Shown here in pieces: positions 1 to 29,800 of a stretch of 64,000 nucleotides of DNA. Every line of letters begins with the position of its first letter. Position 1 is the first letter of the stretch. The notes under the pieces are model-generated. The model saw only the letters and a program-made list of their open reading frames with translations. It was not told the origin of the DNA and searched no databases. The DNA comes from Okapia johnstoni (Eukaryota > Chordata > Mammalia > Artiodactyla > Giraffidae): contig CM044310.1 of NCBI GenBank assembly GCA_024291935.2, positions 114,276,213 through 114,340,212 on the forward strand, written 5' to 3'. The position numbers were made by a program, and so were the translations under genes.

Positions 1-39
1 GGCTCCATCCTGCCCTCAGCATATCCTCTCCCCTCTGGA

Positions 40-121
40 ATCAGTTCAGTTCAGTTCAGTCGCTCAGTCGTGTCCGACTCTTTGCAACCCCACGCACTGC
101 AGCACGCCAAGCTTCCCTGGC
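40..121 (-). mobile_element. BovB LINE 3' end fragment
   Basis: Starts with the TTCAGTTCAGTTCAG tail, then CGCTCAGTCGTGTCCGACTC, the antisense of the BovB 3' terminus. Truncated after about 80 bp. Confidence 0.85.
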
Positions 122-419
122 CACTGAGAAAACAAGATGGGAAGAGAAGGATGCTGTGGCCCTGCCCTGGGGGGATACAGGGACTCACCCTACTCTGGGG
201 GGGATTGTCTTAGAGAGCATAGCATACCCCTAGGAGACCCTCTCTGATTTCGGGTCTAGATTTTGAGGATGAGGCTGGGGAGAGTTTAGTAACCGGGGTG
301 CTGGAGGGAACTGGGCCCTGTCCCGAGCTACCCGATGACCAGCTCCTCCCTTCCCTGACCCCTTCCTTCCCCTTCTCCCCCGACCCCGCCACCGCCCCCC
401 ACCCCATGGCCCTCCTCAG

Positions 420-18849
<18,430 letters not shown>

Positions 18850-19479
18850 ATCAGGTCCTCTTCTCATCTCCTTTCTCCTCCCCAAGAAAGGATGTCAACC
18901 ATACTCCAAGCTGGCAGCCAACGCACAGGATGGCGGTGCCTGGAGAAGGGTTCCCTCTCTCCTCTCGGTGACCCCCACCGGCCTCGGGCCTACCTCAGCC
19001 CCCACCCTTCCGCCCCCCACCATTTGGGGGTGCTCTGGGGTGGTCTCAGCTCAGTGACCTCTGGGAGGGGGTCCCTGGCCCCCTCCTGCTTCACTCAGGA
19101 CTTCCCTTGAGGTTCTCAATCCTGGTTACCTCATCCTTTTCTTCAACTCTCTTGGCTTTATTTTCAGTAATTGGGGGTGGGGGAGGTTGGGGTTCAGATC
19201 TGTATTTCTGGGCTCTGGGGTGTATTGATAATCATATTCATGTTTCTTTCTATCCATCTTTCTTTCATTCTTATTTTTGTTGTTCTCATGGTATGTTTTT
19301 AATTGCTACAGATTGCCTGGGGTCTATAAGAATGTGGGACTCTGATCTCCCCCTCTCATCATAGGTATCAATGGGGAAGGGGGACCTCTGGGCCAGACCT
19401 TACTGCCTAATCACCCCCTCCTCCGCACCCCGTGACTTCTCATTGAGCCCTTCATCTTCCAAGCAGCCACCTAGCTCTG

Positions 19480-20900
19480 CCCACACCTCCACTCTGGACT
19501 TCCAGCTGGTTCCAGCCTGACCTGGACACCAGCTCCATCGCTGGTTTTCCTATCACAGGTGTAGCCTCCTGCCTCTGCTTCCAGACCATACAACCTCCAA
19601 CCATTTCTGGTTCTAGTCCACACTCAGCTTTTGACCCTCTGTGGTTCTAGACTGTGCCACTCCCAGCCTCCTCTGGTTCTAGACCGCATAACTTCAGGCC
19701 TTCTCTGGTTCTAGATGGTGCGCCCACCCCTACCACATCCATCTCTGGTTCTAGACTGCACAATGCCCAAGGTGGTCTGTTTTAGCTCTCTCATCCTCCA
19801 AACCACTGGGATTCTAGATCTCACGTTCTTCAGCCTTTTCTCATTCTGGAGTTCACACTCTCCAACTCTTTCTTCTTCACAGTCTCCAAAGCTGTCTGGT
19901 TCTAAGGCTCACAACTTCCAACCCCCTCTGGCCCAGGACCATCAGAATCCTCTGCTTCTAGAACTCACTCTCTGCCTTCCTCTGGTTCTAGAGCTCTTCC
20001 CACACTTCTCCCTTGTTCCCAATGGCACATGCTCCCACTCCTGCTGATTCCAGCTCTTAAGACCAAAGATTTCCTCTGATGTTGGACCTCACAACCCCAA
20101 GCTCTCAATTGGTGCTAGTCTTCCTGACCTTTGATGCATTTCTTTCCAAATCCAGACTCTGTAACGTCTAGATCATTTTGGTTCATGATGCCCAGCTCGT
20201 TCCTTTTCAACTGTAGACTTGAGACTTGCTTTTCCCATCAAAAGGAAGATATGAGTTTTATGTCTTGAGCTTATAATTAGTACTTTCTGAACTAGACACC
20301 ACATTCCAGTTCTCCTTCACTCTAGTCCTCATGATCTCTACCATTTACTGGTTCTGGACTATATATATAAACTTCTCCATCTTGCAATTTACAAGACTCT
20401 CTGATTCCAGATCTGATTATCTCTCTCTTCTCTGGTCCTAGAAACTGGCTTTAAATGTCTTCTGATTTCAGACCTCATCCTAGAAATTCCCTTGGTTCTA
20501 GAACTTATAATCTCCAATTCCCTCTTATTCTACATTTTATGATTCCAACTTACCCTGCACCTGGAACTCAGTCTTCAAACATCTTCTGATTACAGACCTT
20601 GCTTTATCAACATTTTTGGTTCTAGACCTTACAGCTCTAAGCTCTGGGTTCTAGGGTTAAGCTTGCCCAAATCCCTCTGGTTCTAGAACTTGGTCTTCAG
20701 ACTTTTTCAAATTCTAGTCCTTATTCTTTATTTCTGGTTCTAGACCTCACAGCCTCCCAACTGCCTCTGATTTCAGATCCAAATTCTTGTGGTTCTGGAA
20801 CTCAGTTGATTTTAGAATATGGACCCTGTCCTGTAGATTCCTCTGGTTCCAAATCTTAAGCCCTCTAACTCTTTGATTTCAGACCCCACCCTCCTAATTC
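19480..20900 (+). repeat. Degenerate CTCTGGTTCTAGA array in HIF3A 3' UTR
   Basis: Roughly 30 diverged units of about 30-50 bp, each with a core close to TCTGGTTCTAGAC followed by CTCACAAC or CTTCC-like sequence. Clear cores occur near 19607, 19640, 19674, 19706, 19745, 19981, 20495, 20617, 20679 and 20735. Three cores contain TTCTAGAA (19956-19963, 20496-20503, 20681-20688). Unit divergence is high, so the array is old. Confidence 0.8.
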
Positions 20901-21516
20901 TATTCTGGGCTTCCCACCCAACTCAACTAGCTCCAATTACTACTGTCTTAAGTCTTCCCATTTCAGATCCTGACCCCCCCAGGTCCTTGGGCTAATGGAC
21001 TTCCTGCTCAAGCCTCCCTGTTCTGTCTCATATCCCTAAAAATTCTCTGTCCCAGACCCCCCTCCACTCCCCACCTCAGTCTTCCAGACATATACTTACC
21101 TTTACTTAACTCCAAGTATCTGGGGAACCCAGGGCTCCCTCACAATCCAGGAGACTTCCCCAGCCGCACAGGCACACGCACAGCCCAATCTACATATTGC
21201 GGGGTGGGGAGGAGGCCCGGACTCCTCCGTACTCTGCCACCCCGTGTCCCCGCCTCTCTCCAAATTTCTTTCTACGATGGTGCTCTTCTTGGTCTCCCAC
21301 AGGAGAAAGCCTCACTCTCTCCACCCAATTCACTCCCCTTTGTGGAAGGCACTTCTCATCATTTCATCAAGAGATGGCCTGTCCAGATCGGTGCTATGTC
21401 AGGGGGAGAAGGATCTGACCCCTCTCTCCCTCAGGGGGTGACCTAGGCTGGGCTGGGGAGGGGGGAGGGCCTGGACCAGCCACGCTGGCTCTGACACCCA
21501 TTAATCTCTAAACCTC

Positions 21517-21522
21517 CATAAA
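21517..21522 (+). terminator. HIF3A: Putative HIF3A poly(A) signal CATAAA
   Basis: CATAAA is a used variant of AATAAA. A TGTGTGTTG element follows at 21551-21559, the usual spacing for a cleavage and polyadenylation site near 21,540. No canonical AATAAA was seen between the stop codon and this point. Confidence 0.45.
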
Positions 21523-21554
21523 GATCGCGCCTTGATAGGCACCAGAGCTCTGTG

Positions 21555-22000
21555 TGTTGACTCATCTCTAGGGTTGCTTCAGGGGGTGTGGGTGCACTGG
21601 CTGTCCATTTGTGATTCTGCGTGTGACACTGTTCCTGCGTAGGTCTGTGTAACATTGTGTATCTGGTGATGTTTCCATTCTGTGTGGGTTGCTCTGACAT
21701 AATTCTGTGAACCTGTGTATGGGGAGGATTGTAATTCCTCCTACGTGTATTAGTGTCTGGGTGAAATGATTCAGCCTTAGGTATGTTTCTCATTTGGATT
21801 TCTGTGTTCCAGAGTGTAGGAGGCATTGTGATTCTTTTTTTTTTTGTACCTGTATGTTGTCTGTGTGGTGTTTGTGATTCTGGATGCACGTATAGGAATG
21901 TTTGACACTACAGTTCTGTGTACTGGTGTTTATCTGTGTGACATAATTCTCTACACTTGACTGTGCATGTGTGTATATACATGAAAGAGAGGTTGTATGC
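21555..22000 (+). repeat. GT-rich degenerate repeat downstream of HIF3A
   Basis: Recurring TGTGTGACATAATTCTGTG / TTTGTGATTCTG / ACACTGTTCCTG-like units. No reading frame on either strand resembles a protein. Confidence 0.55.
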
Positions 22001-22070
22001 CTAGAGACTCATGTGTAGATGGGTGTGCCTGACCTGTCATGTCACCCTCATAACTCCTCTCCTATGTTCC

Positions 22071-22100
22071 AAAGATTCTTTGAAAAGAATCTTTTCAAAG
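22071..22100. repeat. Two overlapping perfect palindromes
   Basis: AAAGATTCTT-TGAA-AAGAATCTTT (22071-22094) and CTTTGAAAAG-AAT-CTTTTCAAAG (22078-22100). The two hairpins share bases, so only one can form at a time. Confidence 0.9.
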
Positions 22101-22124
22101 GAAGAAAACCACTTTTAAGCCTTG

Positions 22125-22330
22125 ACACTTGCTGTGCCCTCTGCCTTTCTCCCTTCCCCCCCTCCTCACTTGGTTATCTCCTACTTATACTTTAGATCTT
22201 CGTTCAGACATCCCCTCCTCCAAGAAGTCTTCCTTGCCTACTCCTGCTGGTTGAGGTCCTCCCATAACCTCCTGAGAGCTGCCCACTCTCCCCTCACCCC
22301 TGCCCCAACCATCAACTCTAGGTACTCTGT
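22125..22330 (+). mobile_element. L2 LINE fragment
   Basis: TTCGTTCAGACATCCCCTCC and TCCAAGAAGTCTTCCTTGCC match the L2 3' region. Confidence 0.6.
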
Positions 22331-22344
22331 CCCACTTTGAGTAC

Positions 22345-22560
22345 TTATAATGGAAAGGATACAAAAAGTACTGTGTGTTAGGCCCCCTGTCACTTTACTT
22401 ATATGATCTTATCAAACTCTCCTCTAATCCTAAACAACAGGCAGTTATCATCTCCATTTTGCAGAGGATGAAACTGAGGTTCAAAGAAGATGATCACTTG
22501 GCCAAGGTCACACAGCAGGAAAGGGCTGAGCTGTATTCGAATTCAGGATTCAGATCCATT
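22345..22560 (-). mobile_element. MIR SINE
   Basis: TCTCCATTTTGCAGAGGATG, AAACTGAGGTTCAAAGAAG and CCAAGGTCACACAGCAGGAA. Confidence 0.88.
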
Positions 22561-22654
22561 ACAGCATCCCTCTCCCTCAAAACAGTCAAAAATCTAACCC
22601 ACAGGGTAGGCTCTGAAGCATACAGAGGAGTAGAATAGAGTAGGAACAAAGTAG

Positions 22655-22800
22655 GAATGAAAAGCACAGGAATAAGCTGGGACAGGTTCAAGTTCTGGCT
22701 CTGTGACTTTCTTACTGTATGACCTTGGGCAAGTGCATTGACCTCTACCAATCTCAGTGCCCTTATCTGTAAAATGGAGGTGACACTAGCTTTTAGCTTC
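22655..22800 (+). mobile_element. MIR SINE
   Basis: GTATGACCTTGGGCAAGTGC and TATCTGTAAAATGGAGGTGA. Confidence 0.88.
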
Positions 22801-23160
22801 TCGGGTGACTGTTGGCTGTGCTAGAGTCTAACTGCCAGGACAAGAAGCTTTGAGGGTGGGATAACTTGTGCTATCCCCAGGAGGGGAGCTGGAGCAGAGC
22901 CTTAGAGAATTTAGTGTTATACTTTAGCATTGAGTAGTGGCTGTGGGCTTGGGAAGGGTGGCCCAGAAGGGTGTACAGTGAATGGGGATTGGGGATAGGA
23001 GTGGCATCTGGAAATGTTGCCTAAGGTTAGACTATTCAGGGTCTTCTAGCTCATCAGAAAAAGTCTTGGTTCTCTCCTAACGGCACTGAGGAGCCATGGA
23101 AGGCTGCTGAGTGAGGGATGAGAAAGGAGAAAGGAGATGGTGCAACAACCTTCTGAGTCT
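22800..23160 (-). mobile_element. L2 LINE-like fragment
   Basis: GCCTTAGAGAATTTAGTGTT and CACTGAGGAGCCATGGAAGG fit antisense L2. Diverged. Confidence 0.5.
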
Positions 23161-23214
23161 AGGGGATCCAGGGTACCTTTAGTTAATAACTTAGAAACTC
23201 TGACCCTTTCTTCT

Positions 23215-23330
23215 GTCGGTTTGAGAAACTGCCCATTTTCCGGAGAGGGATAACTGAGGCCCTAAAGAGGAAGAGAAGATTTGTTCAAGGTCACACAGGT
23301 ACTTGACAATAGGGCTAGACACCCCGCGGC
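23215..23330 (-). mobile_element. MIR SINE at CpG-island edge
   Basis: GCCCATTTTCCGGAGAGGGA, CTGAGGCCCTAAAGAGG and GTTCAAGGTCACACAGGTAC. Directly borders the PPP5C promoter. Confidence 0.75.
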
Positions 23331-23534
23331 TCGGGTTCCGCGTTAGGCACGGTACTGCCACAAAGAAAAGCCACACCCACCAGCAACGTTCGCAAACCAC
23401 CTACCATCCGGAGATGACGGCAGGGAGAACCCACTCTACGACCCCGAGAAACTTCTGCGGCTCGGAACACGGAACTTTGGGACCCGGGGCCACGCCGGGC
23501 CTTTTTTGTCCGCGCGCCCCTTTTCGCCTTCCTC

Positions 23535-23539
23535 ATTGG
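23535..23539 (-). promoter_or_regulatory. Inverted CCAAT box
   Basis: ATTGG within CTCATTGGCT, about 220 bp upstream of the PPP5C ATG, in the position and context of an NF-Y site in a CpG-island promoter. Confidence 0.5.
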
Positions 23540-23614
23540 CTTATTCTAGGAAGGGCGCCGTCAGGAGGCCCTCTGGTCACCTTGTCCTCCGCGCGCTCTA
23601 TGGCGAAAGGGCCC

Positions 23615-23626
23615 TGCGCAGGCGCG
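23615..23626 (+). promoter_or_regulatory. NRF1-like site
   Basis: TGCGCAGGCGCG is a close match to the NRF1 consensus (YGCGCAYGCGCR) and lies about 130 bp before the PPP5C ATG. NRF1 sites are typical of housekeeping CpG-island promoters. Confidence 0.55.
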
Positions 23627-23757
23627 CGAAGGGAGCTTTCGGGGCCCGCGCTTTACGACACTTGTGCAGCAGCGGCAGCGGCAAGTCGGCACTCCTTCGC
23701 GACGATTCGGCCGGGTGCCGCTGGCGGCCGTTGCCAGGGTGGGGGTCGCTTTGCGGC

Positions 23758-23878
23758 ATGGCGATGGCGGAGGGCGAGCGGACTGAGTGTGCTGAGCACC
23801 CCCGGGACGAGCCCCCGGCTGATGGCGCTCTGAAGAGGGCAGAGGAGCTCAAGACGCAGGCCAACGACTACTTCAAAG
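23758..23878 (+). CDS. PPP5C: PPP5C exon 1, coding part
   Basis: Residues 1-40. Reads [20 protein letters not shown], then the first TPR helix beginning [18 protein letters not shown] second ATG two codons on could also serve as start. Donor GTGCGC, splitting an Ala codon. Confidence 0.97.
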
Positions 23879-26800
23879 GTGCGCTCGCCCTGGAGGGAGC
23901 GAGGGAGGGTGGAGAGCAGCCCCAAGTCAAGGGGTGCCGGGCCCGCGCGGAACCATGGCAACGCGGAGCGGCAGCCTGGGCGCGGGGCAGGCACTACCAA
24001 GTGACCAGGCGTGGGGAGGGCGAGGATGGCCCTACCAAGGGGCGACAGAGGGGGCTCCGGAGAGAAGGGGTGATACCTGGAAGTGGCGAGCGGAGTGGGT
24101 GCTAAGTGGGGAGACTGAGGAAGGCGCTTCCAAGTGTGAAACGGGAGGGGGACCGGAATGGGAGCACCACCAAATGTGAGACCCCAGAGGTGTCACCTTA
24201 TGGCGCGACCTGAAGAGGGCGCTACCAAGTCGTGACGTGGGGCGGAGGAGTGATGGCGCTACCAAGTGGGGAGACTCCAGGTGGAGAGGCACCAAGTTGG
24301 GGGAAGGGGGGAACTGTCCCAGTAGGGCAGGCGATCAGGGGAATGGGAAATAGATCATTAGATGGGAGAGCCAGGAAGGAGGAGATTTGAGGTTACTCCG
24401 GGAGAGGGAAGGATCTGGGGGTAGAGGTGAGGCAATCCAAGACTAGTATGACTTAGGATCTTGGGAAAGTAGGATGTGGGCGCACCCATTCATTCATTGA
24501 TTAGGTCCGTTTATTGAGCATCCGCTGCGTGTTAAGACTGTGCTTGACTTTAGCTACACAGCAGCAGGTGACACAGATGTGGCCTTGCCATTATGTAGTT
24601 TGTAATTTAGCAAGAGAATCAGACCTTGAACAAACACACAGACAAATAATAAAATACTTAGAAGCTGTGATGAATCCTTTGGAAAAACCCCAACAAAGGA
24701 GTAGAGGATACGGGTTAGAGACCACTACCTTAGAGAGGTTGGTCAGGGAAGGCATTAGTGAGGAAAAGGCATTTAAGTTTCAGAGGAGAATTGGGAAGGA
24801 GTGTCCCAGGTGGGCGGTGCTGCCTGTGCAAAGGCCCTGAGGTCGGAAATGAAAGGAGACTGGCTAGCTTGGCTAGAACTTTAACAAGTTAGCAGGGAAA
24901 CAGATACAAGATAAGCTTAGGACAGGGGCCAGATCACGTAGGGTTTCATAAGTCACTGCATAGACCAGTTCGGATTTGACTCGACTCTCCCAGAGGAGCC
25001 CATGAGTGGAGAGATGAACCAGCCCTGAACTCTCTGGTGAGGAATTTGGGCAGGATCAGCCTCTGGGTGGACTGGAACAGCCTATGGGAGTGGATGAGGT
25101 CACTTCGGAAGAGAAGGGGCTCAGGGCAGAAACTGAAGGAATTCCAGTGTTTAGAACTGAGAGGCTGCGTTGGAGTGGTCCTTGAGGTGGAAGGAAAATT
25201 AGGAAAGCTGAGAGAAAGGAGTGCTTCTAGTAGGAGGGGATGTGCCTGAGATGGGATGCTGCAAAAGCCAGCACCGGGCATTGATCGTTGGATTTGCCTC
25301 CATAGTGTGTTGGTGGTAGCCTTGACCCAAGCAGTTTCTAGGGGATGATGGGGCTGGTAGCCAGAGGGGAGGGCGCTGCAGAGTGGATGGGAAATGAGGA
25401 AGCGGAGACAGCCAGTATTGACAGGGGTCTTGAGAATTTTGGTTCTGAGAGGGAGTGGAGAAATTAGGGGGGGCGGTTGCTGCTCTTTTTTTTTTTTTTA
25501 AGAGCAGAAGAGACCAAGAGTATAGACCAGTAGAACTGATCCTGCAGGAGAGAGAGGAGGCCTAGAGCAGAGGGCCCTGGAGGTGGGGTGCGGTGTGGGA
25601 GGGATCTTGAGCCTTAGCGGAGAGCTAGCCTCTGGTGGGAAGGTCAGGTCATACCAGAGCAGTGAGAAGGAGGTGGGACTGGTGAGAGGTGAGGCTGGAG
25701 GTAGACCGTGGAGGCGGGTCAGGGAGTGTGGATGTCATCACGAGGGTGGCAGGAAGCCATGGGACATTTGAAAAGAGGAGCAACATGGGCTGCTTAGCAA
25801 TGAAAGGGGGTCCCCCAGTGGCCTTGCAGAGACCGGACCCAAGGACGAAGCTGGAGACCAGGAAAGAGACTAGGATGGTGGACAGGTGAGTCGGGGGGTG
25901 CTGCCCACCAGGCCGGAGAGACAGAAACCGACTCAAGAAGTGTTTCAGAGGGAGAATGATAGCGGTCACCTGGAGAGAGGGAACCCCAGGAAGGAAGCAC
26001 GGGATGCCAAAGGCACAGAGGTGAGCCCAGCACTGAGGAAGTGAGCGGGGCTGGAGCGTGAGAGGCCAGAGTTGACGGTGAGGCTGCAGGGGAGCCTGAG
26101 TGTCCCGCCTGGAGACTCTGAGGAGCCGGGGATGGTTCTGGGCGGGGAAAGGACGGGATCAGGTTTGCGCTTTAGGAAGACCCCTCTGGAGGGGCAGGAC
26201 TGGGGGCTGGGAGAGCTCGGGGGAGGCTGAGACAGGACCATGGACAGGAGAGGATGAAGGCCAGACCAGGGGAGAGACGGGCAGTCAAGATGGATGTGAA
26301 AGAACAGCTCGCCTTAATTGAGCCCCTGCCGGTGGCCATAAAGAAAGGGGTTCCGTTTAACCCCCAAGGAGGCCCCTGAGTCCAAGATTTCACATGGTTA
26401 AGAGCTCAGGCTGCCTGGGTTCAAATCTTGTTTCTTTGTCTTACCTGCTGTGTGACCCCTGGGAAGACCTTAGCTTCTCTGTGCCTCACTTTTCTCCTCT
26501 CTAAAATGGGGCCTCCCTTGAGGGTTAAGTGCACTCATATTTGTAGAGCAGGGCTGGGATCTGGTGTCGGGGTAGCTATGTGAAGCCCAGGCCCCTCCTG
26601 TTTCCTCTCATCTAGTCTCTTCTTCCCTTCAGTGAGTCGTTCAGTCAGTTCTTTTACGAGCATCTGCTAATCACTTTCTCGGCTGTAGCCACATTTCATC
26701 CGGGAGTTCCTTTAACCCTCACAACCAGTGCCTGAGGCAGGACTGATTGTGCTTCCCACATTTCAGATGAGCAAGCTGAGGTTCAGAGAGGGGAGACTGT

Positions 26801-29800
26801 CAGTCTAGGGTCTTGTGGTCAGGATCCTCAGAGCCCGATGGCAGGCTCCCCACCCCATGCCCAAAGGTATGGCAGGCACGCTGGCCGCCGGCCTCTGGCA
26901 CCCGGCCAGGAGGCTGGAAGGAGTCCTCGAAGGTTTTGGCATTCCAGGGAGGGTCGGTCAGACTCGGGCTGCCTTGGTCTGCCCTGGCGTGTTTCTGGGA
27001 GGTCTTGGGCCTGCCCTCCAGGGCTCGTGTCCTGGGGAGAGACACCCATCACCTAACAGTGACTGTCAGAGAGGGCAGGCCTGGGAGAGGGGAGCCTCGG
27101 GGCCGGGGCCGCCCGGAGGGGTGCCTGACCCCGCCTGGGTGTCAAGGAAGGCTTCTCAAAGGAGGTGACATCTGAGCCATTTGAAAGATCGCCAGACGTT
27201 AGCCTGCAGAAGGAATGGTCGTTACATTGTTCCTGGCACCTCCCAGCACCTGGCTTCCTTCTCTAATGTTGGCGTGTCCTGTCTTTCTCTTTCTTTCCTA
27301 CCTTCCTTCTTTCATTCATTCAGGAACCACTCATGGAGCTGGGAATCCTCTTCTTCCATTCTTTTCTCCCAACTCACTCCTCCTCCTCCTCCAAGTCTCA
27401 GCCCCAGCATCCCCTCTGGGTGGCCCCAGCCACAAACACTGCAAGCGTCATGGTCTAGGGGTGGTGATCTGGGTGCAGTGTGTCCCTCCCACCCTCAAAC
27501 TGGACCGTGAGCCCCTGGACAGCAGGGCAAGGGGCTGCTGTGTCTTCAGACAGGGCCAGGGTTCAGAGTAAGACAGATAGCGCCCCTGCCCTTACAGGAC
27601 TTAAGTTCACATTGGGAGGATGGGCAATAAGCAGACACAGCAAAGGAAAGTCCTGTTTTCTCAGATGCCTCTGGAGAAAAGAACAGTGGGAGTTAGGGCA
27701 GGAGTTCTGGTTTTAGGCTGAGGGTCGGGAAGACTCTCTGAAACTTTAGCCCAGAGTGGATATGCAAGTTGCCCTGGGACACACAGGCCACTAGGGGTAG
27801 AGCAGGGATGGGGCCCAGGCTGCCTGCCCCTTGCTGGTCTCCCCCAGAGGCCCCCTGGTACGGAGTATGAGTGTGGGAGCCCGTGGCGTTTGGCCTGACT
27901 TGGAGTCCCTGTCTGCCACTTGCTGGGTGATGTGGTTTCGCTCTTAGAGCCTCATCTGGAAAGTGGGGCTAACGCGGCCGTCCTCGGGGTGCCATGAGGG
28001 TTCAGTGTGGGGACCTGTGTGCCAAGAGCCCCCAAGGCACCTGGTGCATCACGTCCCCCCAGGTTGGGTGCTCCCCCTGGCTTCAGTCTCCTGCCTGTTG
28101 AACGGCCACGTGGGCCAAGACAGGTCTGCAGATCCAGACTGAGCGTCTGACCTTGACAAGACCTCTGTGGCTTGCTGTAGAGGGAGCACCAGACGGAGCT
28201 TGTGCCGTGGGGACGTGCGGATGCCCCGGGTCGAGATGTAACGTGCAGGGCACGGCCGTGGCTCATTTAAAATAAAATGGACTTTTCCCCTTGGCCAGAT
28301 ATCATGTCCTGTCGCTGCACCCTGCTCTGGCTGTGGACTTCCTGCCAGCCCCCTTGCCCTCACCTCCCACCCTCCCCCGGCTCACCCCGCCCTGGACACA
28401 CCACCCTCTCGCTGGTCCTAGAATATAGTGCTCTCCCCCCCGAGTACCTTTGCACCTGCCATTCCTTCTGTGGGGAATGCTCTTCCTCTGGTCTGGTTTA
28501 TCGCTTCCTTTGAGTCTCTGCTGATATGTCCCCTTCCTGAGACCTAAGTAGGTCCCTTTTCCGTCCCCACTTTCTGTTCTTCTACTAGAACCCCTCTTTG
28601 GCTTGTGTACTTGCTGTGGGGCTCAGGGCAGACTCAGAGTTGCTGGTTCCCATCTCAGGGCTGGCACTCACTAACATACCCTCTCCAAGCCACGGGGCAC
28701 ATTCAGAAGACCCTCCGAAAGTCCCAGAAGAAGTGTTGCCCACTGGGGCCTTGGGGGGCGATGGTTGGGTGGGCGGGTATGTGGAAGTGATTTAGGGGGT
28801 TAGGGATTTGGGCTTGTGCTAGGGTGGGACAAGTCAGGAAGGGGAGCAGGCTGGAGAGACATTCTGGGCCTGAGTTTCTCCATCTGTAAGTGGGAGGACT
28901 GGCCAGTACCCAGCCTAGGACCCCTGCTGGCTGGGGGTGGCACCCTTGCCTCATACCCCCTCCTCTTCTTCCCTCTTCACAGCCAAGGACTACGAAAACG
29001 CCATCAAGTTCTACAGCCAGGCCATCGAGCTGAACCCCAGCAATGCCATCTACTATGGCAACCGCAGCCTGGCCTACCTGCGCACCGAGTGCTACGGCTA
29101 CGCGCTGGCCGACGCCACGCTGGCCATCGAGATGGACAAGAAGTACATCAAGGGCTACTACCGCCGGGCTGCCAGCAACATGGCGCTGGGCAAGTTCCGG
29201 GCCGCCCTGCGTGACTACGAGACGGTGAGCCGGGCCTCGGGGGTGGGCTCGCTCCCGGGGCCTGAACCAGGCTGGTGTTGAGGGCCAGGCAGGGCGGGTT
29301 GGGGCCTCCTGGAGCTTGGCCAGACTTGACGGGGAAGGCGTGAGGAGGCTGTGTGCACGTTTACTTACTGCTCGCTCATCCAACACACGCCAGCTGGATT
29401 CACAGCCCAGCTCTGCCATCGCTGCCTGGTGACCTTGGGCAAGTCACCTGGCCTCTCTGTGCCTTCTTCCCCATATCCGTGAAATGGGAGGGCAAAGACC
29501 TGCCTCTCGGGGTTGCCGTGAAGAATAAATGAGCCTCTGCTTTTCAGGCATTTAGAATAGCACCTAGCACGTAGTCAGCACATGTAATTAACTATTCTGA
29601 TTATTGTTGTTATTACTGTTGGTGAACAAGAAGCACACAGCCCTTCTGATGGAGCTTATAATTTGGAGGAGGGCAAAAAATAAACCTGTCATTGGGAGGG
29701 CAAACAGTCATTGCAAGTGAGGATGTGGGCCTGGGAGAAAGAGAATAGGGCGAGGTGCTTTAGAGGGACAGCACCCGGGGGTGTGTTTTGATGAGGTGAC

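Larger units (their letters stand above)
18850..21545 (+). other. HIF3A: HIF3A 3' UTR (inferred extent)
   Basis: About 2.7 kb of non-coding sequence after the stop, remarkably free of SINEs compared with the rest of the window, which fits selection or exon status. The proposed end is a CATAAA variant signal with a GT-rich downstream element. Most of the UTR is taken up by a degenerate repeat array. The length agrees with the long HIF3A 3' UTR known in human. The exact end is inferred. Confidence 0.6.
23320..24250 (+). promoter_or_regulatory. PPP5C: PPP5C CpG-island promoter and exon 1 region
   Basis: CpG-dense, GC-rich stretch around the PPP5C start codon, with no TATA box near the expected start site. 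It includes an inverted CCAAT box and an NRF1-like site upstream of the ATG, and an ACGTG hypoxia-element core at 24235-24239 in intron 1. A diverged MIR abuts the upstream edge. The pattern is that of a housekeeping promoter; the transcription start is not determined. Confidence 0.8.

Noticed and set aside
21443..21889. 148-codon minus-strand open frame rich in Thr/His/Pro
   Set aside because: It is the antisense of the GT-rich degenerate repeat after HIF3A and reflects repeat composition only.
27788..27806. CTCF-like GGCCACTAGGGGTAGAG
   Set aside because: It lacks the GGC of the core (GTA instead), so it was not counted.
28703..29419. 238-codon minus-strand open frame over PPP5C exon 2
   Set aside because: It is the antisense shadow of a GC-rich TPR exon, with no splice or homology support.
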